Part shown: positions 1-10,980 of the stretch, in pieces | Layout: every line of letters begins with the position of its first letter | Position numbering within the stretch: position 1 is the first letter of the stretch | Assembly: GCF_001649575.2 (NCBI RefSeq) | Contig: NC_051433.1 | Coordinates: 20,081,516 to 20,145,515 of the forward strand | Reading direction: 5' to 3' | Length of the DNA: 64,000 nucleotides | Source of the DNA: Kryptolebias marmoratus | Lineage: Eukaryota > Chordata > Actinopteri > Cyprinodontiformes > Rivulidae | Notes under the pieces: generated by a model | Databases searched by the model: none | Told to the model about the DNA's origin: nothing | What the model saw: only the letters and a program-made list of their open reading frames with translations | Made by a program: the position numbers and the translations under genes

Positions 1-124
1 GATTCCCCCGGAGGAGCTGGCCCAAGTGGCTGGGGAGAGGGAAGTCTGGGTCTCCCTGCTTAGGCTGCTGCCCCCGCGACCCGACCCCGGATAAGCGGAA
101 GACAATGGATGGATGGATGGATGG
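1..124 (+). mobile_element. 3' tail of a fish interspersed repeat, probably a non-LTR retrotransposon
   Basis: The first 124 bases contain a GC-rich segment ending in CCCCGGATAAGCGGAAG and then (GATG)n. A second copy of the same segment lies at 60947-61120, also followed by a GATG/GACG tetranucleotide tract. A shared body ending in a simple-repeat tail is typical of LINE 3' ends. The 5' end of this copy lies outside the window. I cannot assign the family with certainty; L2/Rex-type LINEs are candidates. Confidence 0.65.
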
Positions 125-351
125 ATATCATGTAACTGGTGCAATTCAGATGTGAGTCGAGTTGAAAGTGACCCGTGTGTGTAACCAGGTCCTGTCTGCT
201 CGGATCGTCACAAAAATGAAGGAGGGATGCACCAGAAGCTGACATAGCAGACGTGCATTTCATGTCAAATACATTAAAGGCTGTTCTTGTCTGAAAGGCG
301 CTCATTAAAGAAGGCTGTTTAGCCTTAATCATCTGAGTTAAAGGCATAGGT

Positions 352-955
352 CAGATCTTTTGAAGTGGGGTTCTGTGGAAAGGTTGTGACCAGTTAATAT
401 CTTACCTGTTGTAGATAGCTCTTTGAAAGGTTGGAGAGATTGTTTTATTCTGACCAGATTGAAGAGCTAATAGCTAGTCCAAGCAGGGCCAAGACCAAAG
501 TGGATTGTTGCAAACTTAAAACGCTTCCACCGTCAAAACATTTCATAGCAGTAAATGCTGTTTTATAATCCTGTACACCACCAAGTGTTATGATATTCCT
601 GGTGGGAGTACCCCAGGCTTCACTGAACGGGCTACAGGAAGTTGCTGCTGCAGCGTTTTGCACCCACAAGTCAGCATAGAGTTCTGTGTAAATAATCATA
701 TCATATAAAAAAAGACATTGAATTAGCTGTTTAAGTTAGTGTTTACACGAACCACAACAAAGGTTTTGGGGTTGTTTTAAGACGGCAAAGATCCACTTTG
801 GTTCAACAGCTCTGAGTAGCTTCCAGTTTGTCAATCTGACCAGAATTAAACCCTATTTCTCCTAACTGAGGATGCACAAAGATCTTTCTACAACAGGTAA
901 GATATTCATTGTTCATAACCTTTCTACAGAACTTTGCTTCAAAAAGTTTGATCTG
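352..955. mobile_element. Foldback (long-TIR, non-autonomous) DNA element, copy 1
   Basis: Bases 352-424 and 878-955 are imperfect inverted repeats of about 75 bp. Both contain the block ATCTTACCTGTTGTAGA or its complement. The interior (about 450 bp) has no credible coding sequence. A related, more diverged element with the same terminal block lies at 42362-43388. The arrangement fits a MITE or foldback transposon in a cast intron. The superfamily is unknown, and I did not find a clear target-site duplication. Confidence 0.6.
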
Positions 956-1284
956 TTGCTTTCTGAACCACAACCAAAATACTACAGACCCTTATTTTTT
1001 TTTTGGAGCGTAGAGAATTAGAGCTCAGTATTGAATGTTTTTTTTTTTTATTTTTGCTCCAAATAAAACTATTTTAGTTCTTTGATTGCATAGTTAGAGT
1101 TAAATCAAATTGTTATTTTAGTGGTTTTGTAGAAGGTTTTGAGATTCCTACAGAAACAGTTTTAGCAATAATTTATTTTGTTTAAATGATGGAAGAGAGA
1201 ACTCACAGCCTGAACAGAAGAGCCTAGGGCTTTTTGCAGTTTCTTTTTTTTTGGTCTAAAAATCTCTCGTATTGTTCTTTTTAG

Positions 1285-3070
1285 GCTCCAGCTCCTGCAG
1301 ACGTTAAACCAAAAGATGTTCCTGTAAGTAAAGTTTTCACAATTAGCCTTTAAGAGAGTCCCAGCCTCATGGTCTCAGTTTATTTTGATTCAGATAAGAC
1401 AAGGTTTATAGAGAGACTTTTCCCAACACACACACACCCACATACACACACACATACAGGAAGCAGTGTTTCCACTGTATGACCTGCTGGTTCTTCTGGA
1501 GTGGAGAATGTTGCACTGGCGGGTGTTGGCTGAACACGAGAACTCCCTCCTCTGTTAGAACCAGTCGATTCATGTCAGACCGCACCAGTCACATAAATAT
1601 GTGCGCACACACACACACACACACACACACACTGATACATGGTGATGCATCTGTTAAATGCTTGAACATGCAGGTTAATATTTACTCACTTCAACACACC
1701 CACATTTGCATCATAGCCTTCCTCCACTTTATCTGGCTGTCAGGGAGGTTTGATTCAGCGTACTTTCTTCTTCTCTCATCCTTTAAAACTCTCTTCCTGT
1801 TTGACTTTTGTGTTTAGGTTGTCGTGTTTGCCTCATTCTTGATAAAGCAGTTTGATTTCCTGTGTTGTGTCTGTCTTATAAGGACATTTATTTGTACGTT
1901 TTTGGCGTCTGTGGAATGTGAAGAAGGGTGTGTCTGTACTTTTCCCTCACGGTTGGTACAGGCAGTCTGGTTCACATTATTATTATTTTTTCCCCCCTTT
2001 TTGTTCATCTGGAGGTTTGTCAGGTTGTGCCCTCTAGTGGAGGATGGCGCTCCTTGTCACAGAGCATCATTCTTTTATTAAGAATCAGATTAATTTAAGA
2101 TCAGGCAGGGGTTTTGCTGTTGCCTGGGGGTGGTATTTCAGGTATTTTTTTTTCATTTCAGAAACCCATGAGCACAGATGAGGCTCTGGAAGAACTTTCG
2201 TTTGGTTTCAGTACGTCCACAGCTCCATCTGGACCTAAAGAGGAGAAGGTCAGGCTTTAATCTCTCTGCTGCTTGTCCAATCCTGACTTTATGGTGCAGT
2301 TTACACCTGTGACATTTGTATTTCATAGATGCTATTCAAATACCAGCAGTGTGTCTACAATCAAATTCAAATGCATTTAAAATGGACTTAAAATGGCCCA
2401 GCAGCACTTTTATTCTGTAATGTTGTCTGTCTTATAGAAAGTTGCTCCCCCTGCTGACAAAAAGGCAAGGTTAGAGAAAACCTCTGAGGACTTCTCCCTA
2501 AAGGTAGGAGTACCCACTGTTTCATCCATAGTATTATCTACAAGACACAACATGCACAGAAAAGAGTTTTCATGACATTATCTCAAGATAACAAGTCATT
2601 TATCTTATTATCTTGTGATAACAGATGTTAGATTAACATAAAAAGCTCGTTTTGTTGTAATAATGGTTTAAATATGTTGTCATGTCAAGATGTCCAAGCT
2701 GGTTTGTTTTGGTTTAGTTAGTTCAACCCAGAAAAGCTCATTTTCTTGTCATATTAAACAAATCAGTAATCAGGGCAGTCCTGCTGTCAACTGATTCAAG
2801 CTGAAAATGTCACATCAAGGAACATCCATCACTGATCAATATGTTACTATAGATCATCTCCAAGGGTCCAGACAGCGATAGTAAATAGTGACACTGGCTA
2901 TAACAGAAGAGCCACTCATTTTTGCCCCCCCAGTCATTTTGTTATCTCAAGAAAGCAAACTTTGTTGTCCCAAAATATCGAGGTAAAACTGTCTTGAGAT
3001 AACGGAGTAGTTAAATTATGCAGCGGTTTTTCTGTGGCTGATGATCTTTAGAAATCAGGGCAGTTTGTAG

Positions 3071-3109
<39 letters not shown>

Positions 3110-6100
3110 TAGCCATTATGTATTTTTTATTTAACAAAATATATGTAAGGATGTTAAATACTTGGGACATAAACGATGACCTGTCTGACGATCGTGACAT
3201 GNCCCAGTCATTTTGTTATCTCAAGAAAGCAAACTTTGTTGTCCCAAAATATCGAGGTAAAACTGTCTTGAGATAACGGAGTAGTTAAATTATGCAGCAG
3301 TTATCATAACTCTGGTTTTCCTTGGCCTCATGAGACAATTTAAAAACTTTTTTTTTTTTTTTTTGTTCTTTTGTATTAGCCATTATGTATTTTTTATTTA
3401 ACAAAATATATGTAAGGATGTTAAATACTTGGGACATAAACGATGACCTGTCTGACGATCGTGACATGTATAGGCAGTATCGTATGATGTATGCACAAGC
3501 TAATATGCTGATTAGAATATTTGGCATGTGTTCATCCTCTGTAAAGTTAGCTGTGTTTAAAGCCTTTTGCACCCCACTTTACACTGCCCATCTGTGGCGA
3601 CAGTGCAAAAGAAGCAGCGTTCAGAAACTTTACGTGGCACATATTGATGCTATGAGGCTACTACTTAAAGTGCCTAGACGGAGTAGTGCTAGCCATATGT
3701 TTGTGCGTAACGCTGGACCCACATGTCCAGCTGTGCTCAGGAATCTTATGTACAAATGCATGTGTGTAGATTATCTGTCGAGCAATAATATAAATGCAAC
3801 TTTAGTAAACCCTGCACTGAGTTCAGTTAGATTCATTTGAAGATTGTGGAACCACAATTGTGTTTTATTTTCTACTACGGACCTTTTTATGTGTCTGGAA
3901 CAAAGTGATTTGATTTGATAACAGTATTTGCTTAACTTGAATGGCTTTTGTTCAAAACCGGAAGGAATAAATCCTATAATATTTGAAGTTTATGGACATT
4001 CAGTAATGCCAAGCAGTTTGTTTACCCTTTTTATCTGTTCTGAATGTTAAAAGTATTGAAGCTAGAAAACAAAAGCTTGTTAGCATGTTTGTAGAACATC
4101 GTGAGTGAAACAAACAGAAGATCTTTAGCTTAGAGTTTCCATCTTGGACCTGCGGTGCAGCAAGAAGTCTCAAAAATGAGGTTTTTCCCACATTCAAATT
4201 TAGAAATATTGTTATATAACAAAGAGTCATATATTCAGTTTGAACCTCAGAGTCTCTTGTCCATTGGTTTGTTGTCCCCGTAGGCAGCAGTCCCTCCTGT
4301 AGCTGTGTGCCCCCCCGCTCCCCAAGCTGATAAAAAAACAAAGATGAGCCAAGCTACAGCTGAATTCTGCCTGGAAGATGTGCTCGACTCCAAAACGGAC
4401 ACACAGCTCAAGTCTGACAAGGTGAGCTGGACACGAAGTGGAGCCCAACGTGAATAATTAATAAAAGTGTGATCAGCTGATCAACAAGCGCCATAATGTC
4501 CTCGCAGGACTCCTTTATGTCCCTGGATGCTCTCAGTGCTCTTGGAGACACGTTGCCAGAAGACAAGCCAAAACCTGAATCTCCCAAACTCAAACCTGAG
4601 GACATCGTCCCGGTAGGAGCGCAGAAAAGACGAGCAGAAAACAGCAACTGTTTACCATCAGAAAAAATGTCTTATTTTCTCCCATTTTCTTTTTTCTTTC
4701 CCCTACAGGAGGACAAAGTGAAGAAAGACAAGGGTGTACTGGTAGGAGAGAGGGATGACACACTTCCTCCAGAATATAGATTTAAAGAGGAAGATCTCAA
4801 AAAACTGCCTGCTCCTAAACCAGAGGTAAGGAAGGAAGTATTTGAATTTATGCATTATGTTCCAAAATATGGAATCAGGAAGCTGACCGAGTGTTCTGTG
4901 TGTTTCTGCAGCCCACCATGGGGACTGTAGAAGCTCTGGACATTTTGTCTGGAGACTTCAGCACCTCCTCGGCTGCTCCTTGTGTCCAGGCTCCTGTTGT
5001 CAAACCCACAGCTCCTCCTGCGCAGGTACACAGTGCATCCAGTTCCTGTCTAGAGCAGATTCAGACAAGCCCAGTTTAAATCGTTTTTAAGCTCTTTAAC
5101 TCTCGGATGTTGTAGAAATCTCCTCCTCCTCCCGCTGCTGGCAAGAAAGCCACAAAGGGCAAAGTTTCTGACGATTTCTCTCTGGAGGCGGGGCTGTGTG
5201 CTGCCAGTGCCCAGGTACAGTACACCAGGCGAGTTCCTCCATTTCCAGTTTTCCTGTAAGTTTTTATTAAAAAATCTACAGGAAACTGGTCACACAGAGC
5301 ACTTTTGCTATCTGTGCTAGATATTTATTAGAGGAGTAAAATAATTATTGTAAAAACACAGATGTTTCAGTTATTTTTTACAGGTTATGACGTTTGTAAC
5401 GGGGCAAAAGATTTAATTTTCAAAACATGACTCAGTGTATATGAAACTTGTGGAGTTTGCATCTTATTGTGATGGAGATGTGCGCTTCTTAAGGATTTTT
5501 ATGGGAGGTGATAGAAAAGAAGGATCCTATAAACTGTTGATCACAGATTCAGATGCCAAGTTTATATCCTATTTTGCCACTTTTTTTTTAAATCAGATTA
5601 TAAGCATTAAACCGGGTGTCCTCTGTGTTGTTTTGTAGAAAGTGGAGTCCTCTGGAGTTCCTCCTGTAGCTGTGTGCACCTTCCCCGGGAAAACTGCAGC
5701 CGATGCTAAACCCAAGATTGATAAGGTGCAGAACAAGACTCGTCCTGCTTTCTGTCTTGTATTTTCTGTATTGCATTTCAACGGGTTGAACAAGAAATGC
5801 GCGACACACTGAGATCAAACAACCACCTCTCGTCTCCTCAGGTGGACTCCTTTATGTCCCTGGATGCTCTAAGTGCTCTTGGAGACACGTTGCCAGAAGA
5901 CAAGCCGAAACCTGAATCTCCCAAACTCAAACCTGAGGACATCGTCCCGGTAGGAGCGCAGAAAAGACGAGCAGAAAACAACAACTGTTTATCATCAGAA
6001 AAATGTCTTATTTTCTCCCATTTTCTTTTTTCTTTCCCCTACAGGAGGACAAAGTGAAGAAGGAGAAGGGTGTACTGGTAGGAGAGAGGGATGACACACT

Positions 6101-9100
6101 TCCTCCAGAATATAGATTTAAAGAGGAAGATCTCAAAAAACTGCCTGCTCCTAAACCAGAGGTAAGGAAGGAAGTATTTGAATTTATGCATTATGTTCCA
6201 AAATATGGAATCAGGAAGCTGACCGAGTGTTCTGTGTGTTTCTGCAGCCCACCATGGGGACTGTAGAAGCTCTGGACATTTTGTCTGGAGACTTCAGCAC
6301 CTCCTCGGCTGCTCCTTGTGTCCAGGCTCCTGTTGTCAAACCCACAGCTCCTCCTGCGCAGGTATAACACTGTCAGCTCCTATTGATTCTCACAAATACT
6401 GTCACGGTTTTATCAGTGTTTCCTTATTTAATTCTCCTTAAGAATCAAATTCAGTGGGATATGAAAACTGTTTCATGGTGTCATTTTTTTCCTTTCCTTG
6501 TTGTCCTAAACAGTCAAATTGGTTCTGTTTTGTAGGCTAAAGTGGAGGATTTGTCAGCCCTCGACCAGCTCTCCAGTGATTTTGTGGCTCCTTCTAAAGC
6601 TTCTGGGGTCCATGCTCCTGCCCCCCCTCCTACAAGGACACCTCCTATAGTAAATCTACTTGTCTGCTTAAATTGGTGTATATCAATGGTCAGGTTTTTT
6701 TTTTATGTCTGCAGCGTCTGACCCTTTCTCGTGAAAGGGCGTTTTGTTTTTGTTGACTTAGGACCTGGAATTTAAAGGGATTTTTTCAGTTTGATTTTAA
6801 GTAATGGACTTGCACAAAGTGTTTCAGATTAACAATCTTTGTTTTGATCAGTCCTAACAATACATAAAACTCAAAAGTGGAAAATCCATATTTTATAGAA
6901 CCACATTTGGCAGCAAGTTTCTTCGGAGTTGGTATAGAGTCGAGTTCGGTATATCTGTTCAATGAAGCTTTTATCCAGCTGCGTTCCATGTCTTGTATCT
7001 TCTTAAATGTACTTTGATTTCAGGCCACATGTCTAACACCGTGTTGTTGTTGCTGTTTTTGCAGAAGGCAGTTTGTCCACCGGCGCCACACAAACCAGGG
7101 CCCGCCAAACCCGAGACTAAGAAGGTGACACTGAAAGCTCAAAAGATTTTTATGTTTAAAAAAAAAAGAAAAAAAAAAAAGCTTTTTATTTCAGTAATGC
7201 TGTTTTCTTTGATTGGAAATGTACTCAGGTGTTCTCAGAACTGAACCACTAACCTGTTTTCTTCCATCTTCTGGTTCAGGATACGTCCATCCCTGCTGAT
7301 GCTCTCAGTGCTCTCGGTGACACTTTGGCTCCGGATGAACCCAAAAAACCTGAAGCCAAACTCAGACCTGAGGACATTGTCTCGGTAAAGAGCGTACAAA
7401 CTTCTCAGTCTTTTTTATTCAGTAAAATGTACAATATAATTAGTTTCCACTCATGAGTTTATTTCCATGTCCTGTTTTTCTGTGTGCAAACGCTAGTACA
7501 CCCTGGATTCTTAAAAGGTGGCTTATTGTTTTGTATTTTGCCTTTTTTACAGGAGGGAAAAGTCAAGGAGGAGAAGGGTGTGCGAGTAGGAGAGAGGGAT
7601 GACACACTTCCTCCAGAATACAGATTTAAAGAGAAAGATCTCAAAAAACTGCCTGCTCCTAAACCAGAGGTAAGACGAATTCACTTCCTGTTTATCAGAA
7701 CAAGAGCTCACTGATCTGAGTGGGTTTTTGTTGTTCTTCAAAAAAAAAATTTAAAGCAGCTAGCTGTGAGAGTCTGCTTCTTGTTTTATTTGTTTTATAT
7801 TAAAAAATGAGGATAATTTCATACTCTGAGTTTTTTTTTATTAAACTCCTCTTCTCGTCAGCCCACCATGGAAACCGGTGAGGCTCTGGATATTTTGTCT
7901 GGAGACTTCATGACCTCCACGGCAGCTCCTGCTCCTGCCCAGGCTCCTGTCGTCACCCCCTCAGCTCCTCCTGCACAGGTACACACCTGCGGTATCACAT
8001 CTATAATCCGACGCGGTACTTCGCAGGTTTTATTTAACCCATGTCGTCCTGTCGCTCCCTCAGCCTCCCGATGCGTTGGATATCTTGGCAGGGGATTTTG
8101 TTGCCTCCACTGCTGCACCAGCTGTGAAATCTGCACCTTGTGTTCCCACAGATGCCGATAAGCCGGTGAAAAACACGAGCCAAAATAAGCCTTTCAATAG
8201 ACTCTTTTCATTTCCGTCGCCTAACATCTAAAAAACATTTTCCTTGTTTCAAACTCAGCTGGCGGCAGAAGCGGATAACGCCCTCGATGCTCTGTCGGAC
8301 ACTCTGAAGGACATCGCACCCGAACCCGTGCAGCCCGCCCCGGTTCCTGCTAAAGACCTGGTCAAGGTAGCCCTCCAGCACTTTCGGCACACTTCCAGAA
8401 AACTAAACCCGTACGAGCTGCCTTGACATGTGGCGGCTTGGTTGTTGCAGGAGAAAAAGGTTGTCGAAGAGAGGCTGGTCAAGATGGGAGAAAGAGACGA
8501 CACGCTGCCACCAGAGTACCGACCAACTGAGGAGGAGCTTAAGGTAAAACTCACAGCGGGGAAAGTACTTTTATTCAGTTATATTTTCAAAATGTCTTAT
8601 GTGCAGTCCAGTGACGTTTACAGTTTGTCAACTGTGCTTTTAATTTGAAAGAAAATGAAAGAGTTCAAGGAGAAAGAGGCAGCGAAACCCAAGAAGGTAG
8701 GGTCACCACATGTTGCAGTATGGATTCAAATGAAACATGTTCACAGATAGAAACATGCGCCCCCTTGTGTTTCCTCCTTGGCCACGCAGGAGGCGATGGA
8801 TGACCAGACGGCGCTGAACCTGCTGTCTGATGACTTCTCTGCTACCCCGCAGCCTCCTGCACCCGTCAGCTCATGCACAACGAAGCTGGAACCTCCTGTG
8901 CTCGACTGTGAGCCCCGGAAGGTAACGGGGACGTGAACCGCCTCCTCCTCATGATGAAGGATTTTAAAAACGTCCTTTAAGTCAATAACTATTTTTAAAG
9001 CTTACCACTAATGTATTTGTTTGTTTTCTAGCCAATGGCCGGTGCTGTTCTGGACTCCCTGGCTGATACACTGATCGAAGGAGGCTCAGGATCTAAATCT

Positions 9101-10980
9101 AAAACAGAGAAGCCAAAGGTAAATAAAACCAAAATATTAAGATTTCACCACATTCAAAGTTTTGCAACTAATAGTTAAAATCCGTTACCACCAGTTTCAA
9201 GGTGTGTTATAAGTCAGGTCAACCTTAATTTGTTCGTCATACTTTCCCTCCAGTTTAAATGCCTGCAGTGAGATGCCAGAGAATACGGGGATTGTTTTGG
9301 TTTTGTAAACACCGAGCTGTGCTCCTCTTCTCCCCCACCTGTTGATGCAAGTTTTCAGCTCCTAAACTGCCCCCCTCCCCTTTTTAAAAATCCAACAGTC
9401 AGTTGTTTCTGGTAGCAAAACCCCCACAGCTGAACATGGCTCGTCTCCCATCCCTCTGTTTTGAAACGAGCGTTTGCAACAAGCTGCGAGAGCTGGCATT
9501 TGTGGAAAGAAACAAGCTGCTGCAGGCTAATTACCTCCCTACCATCATCACGTCTGTGTTAATTTCCTCAGATCTGGTGTCCCTTGACTCTAGTACAGAC
9601 CTCCGGTAATGTTTAGCTCTTTACTTGGTTCGTCACTGGTAACTAGCTTCCTGTTCAGATCAGCTTCGGTTGACGGAGAGATGCAGAAAGGACGCGGCTG
9701 TAACATTTCAACTTCATTTCTTTCTTCCCAAAGGCAGCAAACACAGCATGCACCTGTGTGGCAACTTTTCTTATAGCTAAGGGGAGCATCCAACCACACT
9801 GACGGTCGTCTTAATGCTGGCTGTCGGCAAAAAAGCAGCAAACTTTCACCACAAATCATCAGCAGCATTTAAGCGGTCGCCTGCCAGGTGCAAACATAAG
9901 CCACTCAGGTCCGGGGGCCCACGCCCCACTCTGCGATGGCCCCCCTTTAGGTGGAAAAACTGGGCTGGTAATATCTGGCTCTGAAGCTACTATACAAAAA
10001 GGAGAATGACATTGAGCAGGTTTACATTAAACCTGTGACTAAATTAATTTTTTGTTTATTTTATAATTTTGCGTTTAAAAAAAACAAACTTTTACTTTTG
10101 AAATAGCATCTTGGTCTCTGTTTTTTTTCAACTAACTAAGATCTTAATTTAATCTCAGTGTTTTGTGATTAAATTAAGATTTCCATCTTGTTTTTTTGAA
10201 CATGAAGATCTGATGACAGGAGATAAATTTAAATAAATCAGCGTCACGAGTGCAGGAAATATCCAGAGCTGATTTCAATCAACAGGCATTATGTGAACCA
10301 GTGCACTAAAATTAAAACTGTAAAAAAACTACAAATTATATGAGATTATAATTATTATAACAATGTCATATTATCTACGCAGCAGCGGGAATTGTTGGTG
10401 AAGTTCAGTATTTAAATAAAAGCAAATATAACATGTGGTGTTTCTGCTCAAGCTGATCAGACTGTTAGTTTTTGTTCCGGCGCCCCCTCTGGTCGGTCAC
10501 TGAAGTTACCCCCCATGTGGCAGAGTGAAGCTGATGAGTTTAACAAGTCGTTCCTTCACATTTGTTTCAGGGAAAGAGCAAGTCAAAGTCAAAGTCCAAA
10601 GTAAGCAGGATGCTCGGTGCATGAAGGCCTGATGTGAGCTGAGTTTGGACAAGCTTAGACTTTCACTGGATCAGCGTGCATGACTGAGCTGAAAAAACAC
10701 GAGCAAGGAACCGTTTTGAGCAGTAAAACTGAAGCGTTTCAGTGCCTGCACACAGCCGCTCATCACTCTGTCTCCTGCAACCCCACGCCAGAAAACTATT
10801 GCATGCAGCTTTTTTTTTTCTTTTTTTCCTTTTCACTTGTCTTGTTTCTAAGTTTTCTAAATCTTTGTGCAGACACAGAAGACGCAAGCTGCAGCGGAGC
10901 CGCCTGCCGCTGACGTCCCGCCAGCTCAGCTGAGCAAAGACGTTACGCCGTCGTCCACAGCGAAGGGAGGCAGGAGATAG
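1285..10980 (+). CDS. cast: Calpastatin, 3' part of the gene (multi-exon, 5' end outside the window)
   Basis: Encodes the specific inhibitor of calpain-1/2 cysteine proteases, an unstructured cytosolic protein built of repeated A-B-C inhibitory units. In-frame exons: 1285-1323, 2162-2248, 2438-2503, 4284-4421, 4508-4612, 4709-4825, 4912-5025, 5116-5214, 5639-5725, 5842-5949, 6045-6161, 6248-6361, 6536-6649, 7065-7124, 7280-7384, 7553-7669, 7862-7978, 8064-8165, 8259-8366, 8451-8543, 8652-8696, 8790-8921, 9032-9118, 10571-10600 and 10873-10980 (TAG). Nearly all are multiples of three, so single exons can be skipped without frameshift. Four exons carry the B core [12 protein letters not shown], the signature that blocks the calpain active-site cleft. 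A-like motifs ([12 protein letters not shown]) and C-like motifs ([10 protein letters not shown]) alternate with them. The Lys/Ser-rich C-terminus also suits calpastatin. The N-terminal L region must lie upstream. Identification is firm; small exon edges could shift. Confidence 0.93.
1604..1632. repeat. (CA)n microsatellite in a cast intron
   Basis: An uninterrupted CA dinucleotide run of about 29 bp, with shorter CA-rich stretches at 1428-1457. Confidence 0.9.
2929..3468. repeat. Partial direct duplication flanking a one-base gap (N at 3202)
   Basis: The segment from 2929 (CCCAGTCATTTTGTTATCTC) recurs from 3203. The segment ending in CGATCGTGACATG at 3201 recurs ending at about 3467. The outer parts match almost exactly, but the middles (about 3027-3105 versus 3301-3375) differ and both contain poly(T). 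The only ambiguous base in the window sits exactly at the junction. This suggests a gap filled with two haplotypes or a mis-joined copy rather than a natural tandem repeat. Confidence 0.75.
3385..3840 (+). mobile_element. Non-LTR retrotransposon reverse-transcriptase C-terminal fragment
   Basis: An open frame of 151 codons contains [38 protein letters not shown] and [18 protein letters not shown]. This is the conserved tail found downstream of the reverse-transcriptase core in many fish LINE copies. The catalytic part of the polymerase is missing, so it is a 5'-truncated, inactive remnant in a cast intron. The upstream start of this frame overlaps the duplicated block around 3202. The clade (Rex/jockey-like) is a guess. 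Confidence 0.7.
4284..5214 (+). other. cast: Calpastatin inhibitory repeat 1
   Basis: Exons 4284-4421, 4508-4612 (A-like [16 protein letters not shown]), 4709-4825 (B core [12 protein letters not shown]), 4912-5025 (C-like [11 protein letters not shown]) and 5116-5214. In the family, A and C bind the two penta-EF-hand domains of calpain and B occludes the catalytic cleft. Exons 4508-5025 are almost identical to those of repeat 2. Confidence 0.85.
4508..5025 (+). repeat. cast: Duplicated three-exon block, copy 1
   Basis: 518 bp containing three exons and two introns, matched by 5845-6361. By eye I count about six substitutions plus one one-base indel. The last 300 or more bases, including a complete intron, look identical. 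Similarity stops abruptly at the 3' splice site on the left and at the 5' splice site on the right. Confidence 0.9.
5639..6649 (+). other. cast: Calpastatin inhibitory repeat 2
   Basis: Exons 5639-5725, 5842-5949, 6045-6161 (second [12 protein letters not shown] core), 6248-6361 and 6536-6649. The B exon differs from repeat 1 by one residue (KKEKG for KKDKG). Exon 5639-5725 shares VPPVAVC with exon 4284-4421, so the larger unit is also an older duplicate. Confidence 0.85.
5845..6361 (+). repeat. cast: Duplicated three-exon block, copy 2
   Basis: 517 bp partner of 4508-5025, offset 1337 bp, in the same orientation and with the same reading frame. Flanking introns on both sides are unrelated to those of copy 1. 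Both copies keep intact splice sites. Confidence 0.9.
7065..7978 (+). other. cast: Calpastatin inhibitory repeat 3
   Basis: Exons 7065-7124, 7280-7384 (A-like [11 protein letters not shown]), 7553-7669 (third B core [12 protein letters not shown]) and 7862-7978 ([10 protein letters not shown]). The exons resemble repeats 1 and 2, but the introns have diverged, so this unit is older than the 4508/5845 duplication. Confidence 0.85.
8064..8921 (+). other. cast: Calpastatin inhibitory repeat 4
   Basis: Exons 8064-8165 ([10 protein letters not shown]), 8259-8366 ([13 protein letters not shown]), 8451-8543 (fourth B core [12 protein letters not shown], with Pro-Thr after it instead of Phe-Lys), 8652-8696 and 8790-8921 ([10 protein letters not shown]). 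This is the most diverged unit and leads into the C-terminal tail exons. Confidence 0.85.
9119..10570 (+). other. Long cast intron, no gene seen
   Basis: Between exons 9032-9118 and 10571-10600. It is AT-rich single-copy-looking sequence. No splice-bounded coding segment or recognisable repeat was seen. Confidence 0.6.

Larger units (their letters stand above)
2504..4283 (+). other. Large cast intron rich in repeats
   Basis: Lies between cast exons 2438-2503 and 4284-4421. It holds inverted TTATCTCAAGATAAC-type motifs (about 2578-2640 and 2939-3004), a long poly(T), a partial duplication around an N base at 3202, and a LINE reverse-transcriptase fragment. No host exon was recognised. Confidence 0.7.

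Noticed and set aside
9403..9609. A plus-strand frame of 68 codons inside the cast intron
   Set aside because: Lacks splice sites continuous with cast and no domain was recognised.
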